From NCBI GenBank assembly GCA_021186555.1, contig JAJKFL010000427.1:21687238-21751237 (forward strand): DNA of 64,000 nucleotides, given 5' to 3'. The notes under the pieces are model-generated. The model was not told the DNA's origin. It searched no databases and saw only the letters and a list, made by a program, of their open reading frames with translations. The position numbers and the translations under genes were made by a program. Positions within the stretch are counted from its first letter, which is position 1. Each line of letters starts with the position of its first letter. Source of the stretch: Reticulitermes speratus (taxonomy: Eukaryota > Arthropoda > Insecta > Blattodea > Rhinotermitidae). This document shows positions 61,443 to 64,000 of this stretch, in pieces.

Positions 61443-64000
61443 GAACGAATTTTGCTAATTAAACTACATCAATTCGACTGACGTTACGAGTAAAAATATT
61501 GTGATATGTTGAGTAATCAGAAAGAGTGAAATACAACTTTGTCGTTCTTTAGTATATTGACAATAGGAATAATGAATATGTGTACAAAAATTTAGTTCTT
61601 AGACATTGACGTTCCGAGAAAACACATTTGAAATTTTTAAGCGTTTTCAGATTCTAAAACGCTGAATTGTAACAATTATAATTTTAACCGTAAACGAGAT
61701 TATTATTTATTTAAATTTATGGTAATGTAAAACCCCATTCGGTTTAATAGTTTTGTTTACATATGATGTCATTTCTTTGGTTTAAGTTGAGGTAAAAAGG
61801 AATTTTACTAATTAAAGCTACATCAACTCTACTGACCTTACGAGTACAAATAATGTCTCATATGTTGAGTAATCTGAAAGAGTGAAATTCAACTATGGCG
61901 TTCTTTAGTATCTTTACAATAGGAATAATTGATATGTGTACTAAAATTTAATTCTTAGACATTCAAGTTCAGAGGAAAAGCATTTTAAATTTTAAGCGTT
62001 TTCAGCTTCTAAAACGCTGAATTGTAACAATTTGAACCTTAACAGTAAACATGACTATTGATTCCATACATTTAAGGAAATGTAAAACCCCAGTAAGTCT
62101 AATTATTTTTGTTTGCATATGATGTTATTTGTTAGGTTTAAGTTTGGTAAAAACGAATTTTGCTAATTAAACTACATCAATTCGACTGACGTTACGAGTG
62201 AAATATTATGTCATTTGTTGAGTAATCGGAAAGAGTGAATTACAACTATGTCGTTCTTTAGTACATTGACAATTGGAATAATGGATATGTGTACAAAAAT
62301 TTAGTTCTTAGACATAGACGTTCTAAGAAAACGCATTTGAAATTTTTAGGCGTTTTCAAACTCTGAAACGCAGAATTGTAACAATTCCAATATTAACCGT
62401 AAACATGATTATTGTTTGTATCAGTTTAGGGTAATGTAAAACCCCAGTCAGTTTTGTTTACATATGATCTCATTTCTTTGGTTTAAGTTGAGGGAAAACG
62501 AATTTTTCTAATTAAAGGTGCATAATATTACTGAAGTTACGAGTAAAAATTATTGTGATATGTTGTGGAATCAGAAAGAGTGAAATACAACTATGGCGTT
62601 CCTTAGAGTCTTGACAATAGGAATAATGGAATTGTGTACTAAAATTTAGTTCTTAGACATAGACGTTCCGAGAAAACACATTTGAAATTTTTAAGCGTTT
62701 TCAGCTTCCAAAACGTTGAATTCAAACAATTCTAACTTTAACAGTAAACAAGATTATTGTTTGTATAAATTTAGGGAAAGGTAAAATCCCAGTCTGTCTA
62801 ATAGTTTTGTTTACATAGATATATTTCTTTGGTTTAAGTTGAAGTAAATACAAACTGTGTGATTACAGCTACATAAATCTACTGACGTTACGAGTAAAAA
62901 TATTGTCTCATATGTTGATAATCAGAAAGAGTGAAATACAACTATGGCGTTCTTTAGTATCTTGACAATAGGAATAATGGATATGTGTACTAAAATTTAA
63001 TTCTTAGACATTGACGTTCCGAGAAACACATTTGAAATTTTTAAGCGTTTTCAGCTTCTAAAACGCTGAATTGTAACAATTCTAATTTTAACCAGTAAAC
63101 AAGATTATTGTTTGTATATATTTAGGGTAATGTAAAACCCAGTAGTCAATAGTTTTGTTTACATATGATGTCATTTCTTTGGTTTAAGTTGAGGTAAAAA
63201 GAATTTGCTGAATTAAAGCTACATCAATTCTACTGACGTTACGAGTAAAATTTATTCATATGTTGAGTAATCAGAAAGAGGAAATACAACTATGGCGTTT
63301 CTTAGGATCTTGACAATAGGAATAATGGATATGTGTACTAAATTTAGTTCTTAGACATTGACGTTTCCGAAGAAAAACAATTTGAAATTTTTAAGCGTTT
63401 TCAGCTTCTAAAACGCTGAATTGTAAACAATTCTAATTTTAACCGTAAACAGATTATTGTTTGTATAAATTTAGGGTAATGTAAAACACCCCAGTCGTAT
63501 AATAGTTTTGTTTACTATGATGTCATTTCTTTGGTTTAAGTTGAGTTAAAACGAATTTGTAATTAAAGCTACATAATATCTACTGACGTTACGAGTAAAA
63601 ATATTGTCTCATATGTTGAGGAATCAGAAAGAGTGAAATACAACTATGGCGTTCTTTAGTATCTTGACAATAGGAATAATGGATATGTGTACTAAAATTT
63701 AGTTCTTAGACATTAGACGTTCCGAGAAAACATTTGAAATTTTTAAGCGTTTTCAGCTTCTAAAACGCTGAATTGAAACAATTCTAACTTTAACCGTAAA
63801 CAAGATTATTGTTTGTATAAATTTAGGGAAAGTAAAACCCCAGTCTGTCTAATAGTTTTGTTTACATATGATGACATTCTTTGGTTTAAGTTGAATTAAA
63901 AATCGAATCTTTGCTGATTACAGCTACATAATATCTACTGACGTTACGAGTAAATATATTGTGCTCATATGTTGAGTAATCAGAAAGAGTGAAATACAGC
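61443..64000. repeat. About 350-bp satellite array, over 7 copies
   Basis: Monomers begin near 61443, 61798, 62154, 62500, 62847, 63200, 63553 and 63904, marked by CTACATCAATTCTACTGACG and TTAGTTCTTAGACATTGACG. Each contains TTTTCAGCTTCTAAAACG, a conserved block. Copies differ by roughly 5-15% with many small indels. The array runs off the window. Confidence 0.92.

Overview
This window looks like nuclear DNA of an insect. Evidence: AT-rich sequence, GT-AG introns of 0.1 to 7 kb, two recognisable animal genes, several tRNA-headed SINE families and many degraded transposons. The texture suggests a large hemimetabolous genome such as a cockroach or termite, but that is only an impression. No prokaryotic features were seen.

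Layout. (1) 1-13270 is a rearranged block. A Ty3/gypsy retrovirus-like element with an env gene sits in a host exon. Parts of the element and of the exon are repeated in tandem: a 4060-bp chimeric unit of element sequence, exon, LTR and exon/intron, followed by gag-tail, pol, env, 3' LTR and the exon/intron again. (2) 15725-27682, minus strand, holds six exons of an acylaminoacyl-peptidase (APEH) with matching splice phases; the 5' exons and the last exon were not found. (3) 28438-56892, plus strand, holds ten exons of a Corin-type mosaic serine protease in the order frizzled, LDLa, LDLa, SRCR, trypsin; the 5' end and the catalytic-Ser exon were not found. (4) Introns and spacers are full of mobile DNA: piggyBac-type, hAT-type, pogo-type and mariner-type elements, LINE pieces, SINEs and foldback elements. 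(5) A 100-N gap at 61343-61442 is followed by a roughly 350-bp satellite to the end.

The most interesting layer is a scattered family of hammerhead-ribozyme-like modules: CUGANGA, then U, then a hairpin, then GAAAC and usually AU-GU-A, with stem I arms that differ between copies yet stay complementary. They lie at the ends or centres of foldback elements on both strands. One pair flanks a degraded Penelope-like element (54185-55410) whose GIY-YIG endonuclease can be read on the minus strand. This ties the modules to Penelope-like retroelements, a group known to carry hammerhead motifs. One foldback has a 30-bp satellite in its centre and a 15-bp target duplication.

Both host genes carry one-base frame disruptions inside otherwise conserved exons, so either local assembly indels or pseudogenes must be considered. 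All coordinates come from reading by eye; no alignments or searches were run.
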